A DNA stretch of 64,000 bases from Pararhodonellum marinum (GTDB taxonomy: Bacteria > Bacteroidota > Bacteroidia > Cytophagales > Cyclobacteriaceae), in contig NZ_JACEFJ010000020.1 of the NCBI RefSeq assembly GCF_015354735.1, positions 1 to 64,000 of the forward strand, given 5' to 3'. Shown here in pieces: positions 62,987 through 64,000 of this stretch (position 1 is its first letter; each line of letters opens with the position of its first letter). The notes below the pieces were generated by a model. The model was not told where the DNA came from. It did no database searches and was given only the letters and a program-made list of their open reading frames with translations. A program made the position numbers and the translations under genes.

Positions 62987-63541
62987 CTATTCTACTAAAA
63001 TTACATCTATCAAACGGTCTGGTAATCCTGCGTAATTAGCAGCACTGCTGTAAAGATATTCCTCTGGTGAAAGCACTATTCCTGCTTCCACTGGATTATG
63101 ATGGATATAGTTCAGACATCTTGATAGCTTGTCGTTTGTATTCAGTTCTACAGGATGACTGTGTTGTTGCCATCCCTGAAAGCTTTTGTTATTGGGATTG
63201 TACTTTCCAGCTTTACTAAAATGCCATAATAAAAAATCCTTTCTGCTCTCTTGGGGATTCATTTGAATTTCCTCTATGATTTTTACAGCGGTGAACTTCT
63301 TAATGTCTCTCACGATTCCCTCTAATGTTTGTTCGCCGTTTCTACCTATGATAAAATGTGCATGGGAAGACATGATACAATATGCACAAAGATCTAATCC
63401 TTTGTTTTGTTGACAGTAGCGCAAAGAGTCTAGCAAAATATCTCTATAAATCTTTCGGGTGAATAAGTCTATCCATTCGATGATAGTAAAAGTCACAAAG
63501 TAAAGTTTTTCCTGATCCCTGATTTTGTACTTTCTGCTCAT
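62987..63541 (-). CDS. REP-associated tyrosine transposase (RAYT, IS200/IS605-like Y1)
   Basis: A 184-residue HUH single-strand transposase. The HUH metal motif is SSHAHFII with His60 and His62; the catalytic Tyr lies in CLNYIHHNPVEAGIV near residues 140-154; FVTFTIIEWIDLF at the start is typical of the RAYT clade. RAYT enzymes cut and join REP palindromes and are usually single copy and domesticated. Here palindromic repeats flank it on both sides, as expected. Insertion or rearrangement at this site coincides with loss of the GH5 5' half. Confidence 0.92.
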   Translation of the reverse strand: MSRKYKIRDQEKLYFVTFTIIEWIDLFTRKIYRDILLDSLRYCQQNKGLDLCAYCIMSSHAHFIIGRNGEQTLEGIVRDIKKFTAVKIIEEIQMNPQESRKDFLLWHFSKAGKYNPNNKSFQGWQQHSHPVELNTNDKLSRCLNYIHHNPVEAGIVLSPEEYLYSSAANYAGLPDRLIDVILVE

Positions 63542-63633
63542 AGTAAAAAAAGTTTTGGTTTAAAAGTATAGTTGAATTTAAGGTTTTGGGTTGACTTTGG
63601 CAATAATGGAGTGGTTAAATTTGCAACCGATGG

Positions 63634-63703
63634 TCCAAGACTTGGTCTTGGATTTTGATTGGTCCAAGTCTGAAGACTTGAACCATTCTGAAGACTTGAA
63701 CCA
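63634..63703. repeat. REP-like palindrome cluster on the 5' side of the RAYT gene
   Basis: TCCAAGAC-TTG-GTCTTGGA at 63634-63652 (perfect 8-bp stem), GGTCCAAGTC-TGAA-GACTTGAACC at 63661-63684, and a partial copy TTCTGAAGACTTGAACCA at 63686-63703. Confidence 0.75.
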
Positions 63704-63715
63704 CTTCAAACCCCC

Positions 63716-64000
63716 TCAATCCCCCGCATTCCAATATGCCATCCTTTCGCAGCTGACCACTTCTATGCTGTAAAAATCAAATTCCTCGGTGACTTTGCCT
63801 TTGATCAGGTAGATGCCGCGGCCTTTGAAGGGGTGTTTTTTGACCACAGGGGGGAAATGCACCGTGTCTATCCAGTCCCCATCCCGGTCTACAAAGGTGC
63901 CGAAGTTCATCACATCTCCTTTGACGGTCCTCGTGTATTTGATGGTGACCAGGTAGCCGATGATCTGCACCCGCTTGCCCAGGTAAAGTTTCAGGTCACG
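63716..64000 (-). CDS. DNA polymerase III alpha (DnaE-type) C-terminus, partial
   Basis: The last 94 residues of a gene that runs off the right edge. The sequence LYLGKRVQIIGYLVTIKYT, MNFGTFVDRDGDWIDTVHFP and PFKGRGIYLIKGKVTEEF matches the C-terminal OB-type domain of Bacteroidota DNA polymerase III alpha chains, including the shorter DnaE-like form associated with translesion synthesis. Which of the two forms it is cannot be decided from this end. The gene ends 13 bp from the REP repeats. Confidence 0.78.
   Translation of the reverse strand, partial: RDLKLYLGKRVQIIGYLVTIKYTRTVKGDVMNFGTFVDRDGDWIDTVHFPPVVKKHPFKGRGIYLIKGKVTEEFDFYSIEVVSCERMAYWNAGD

Noticed and set aside
1-64000. CRISPR arrays, tRNA or rRNA genes, prophage or integrated plasmid
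   Set aside because: No regularly spaced direct repeats, cloverleaf or rRNA motifs, and no phage structural or integrase genes were recognised; the only mobile-type gene is the RAYT.

Overview
The window looks like a chromosomal segment of a Bacteroidota bacterium, most likely order Cytophagales and close to the Cyclobacteriaceae (Algoriphagus/Belliella type). This rests on the moderate G+C, promoters of the TTTG-N19/20-TAnnTTTG type, a fused CcoN-CcoO oxidase subunit, a fused two-domain 2-oxo-acid dehydrogenase E1, many short lipoprotein signals, DUF4221, DUF3109 and DUF6807 family proteins and a TonB receptor with a carboxypeptidase-like N-terminal domain. The genus call is inference.

Layout. 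0-6 kb: a DUF4221 lipoprotein, an HGSNAT-like membrane acyltransferase and a two-gene molybdenum hydroxylase (2Fe-2S subunit plus Tat-exported Mo subunit). 5.7-15 kb: a complete microaerobic respiration block: a Usp-like protein, then ccoI, ccoS, ccoNO, ccoQ, ccoP, ccoG, ccoH and a TauE/SafE-like membrane protein. It is followed by aqpZ and hemN (anaerobic haem synthesis). Three FNR-like palindromes lie in front of the Usp-like gene, ccoI and hemN. 17-28 kb: an AlkB-type hydroxylase, alanine dehydrogenase, fused 2-oxo-acid dehydrogenase E1, a sugar/polyol dehydrogenase pair, a LuxE/PaaK-like protein, a tiny lipoprotein, and an NtrC-like regulator directly downstream of RNase P RNA. 29-42 kb: a TonB receptor with a clear promoter and flanking inverted repeat, a DUF4442 and a DUF3109 protein, an outer-membrane beta-barrel, ldhA, dcp, a Uma2 nuclease, a phosphodiesterase overlapping a truncated haemoglobin, and a membrane/MORN-repeat protein.

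42-54 kb: an S8 protease with a separate I9-like inhibitor gene, orphan membrane proteins, a TspO-like protein, two esterase-type hydrolases, a decayed Uma2 copy and a second molybdenum hydroxylase pair. 54-64 kb: an ECF sigma factor, a small membrane protein and a Spy/CnrX-like sensor in one operon; a ThuA / DUF6807 / Gfo-Idh / Gfo-Idh sugar cluster; an erythromycin-esterase-like protein; and, at the right edge, a truncated GH5 gene beside a REP-associated tyrosine transposase with flanking palindromes, then the C-terminus of a DnaE-type polymerase.

The strongest candidates for a second look are the stand-alone protease inhibitor paired with its protease, the ECF/anti-sigma/Spy-plug trio, the FNR-like boxes that tie the Usp-like gene to cbb3 oxidase and hemN, the ThuA/DUF6807/Gfo cluster and the RAYT/REP insertion. 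No CRISPR array, prophage, tRNA or rRNA gene was seen.
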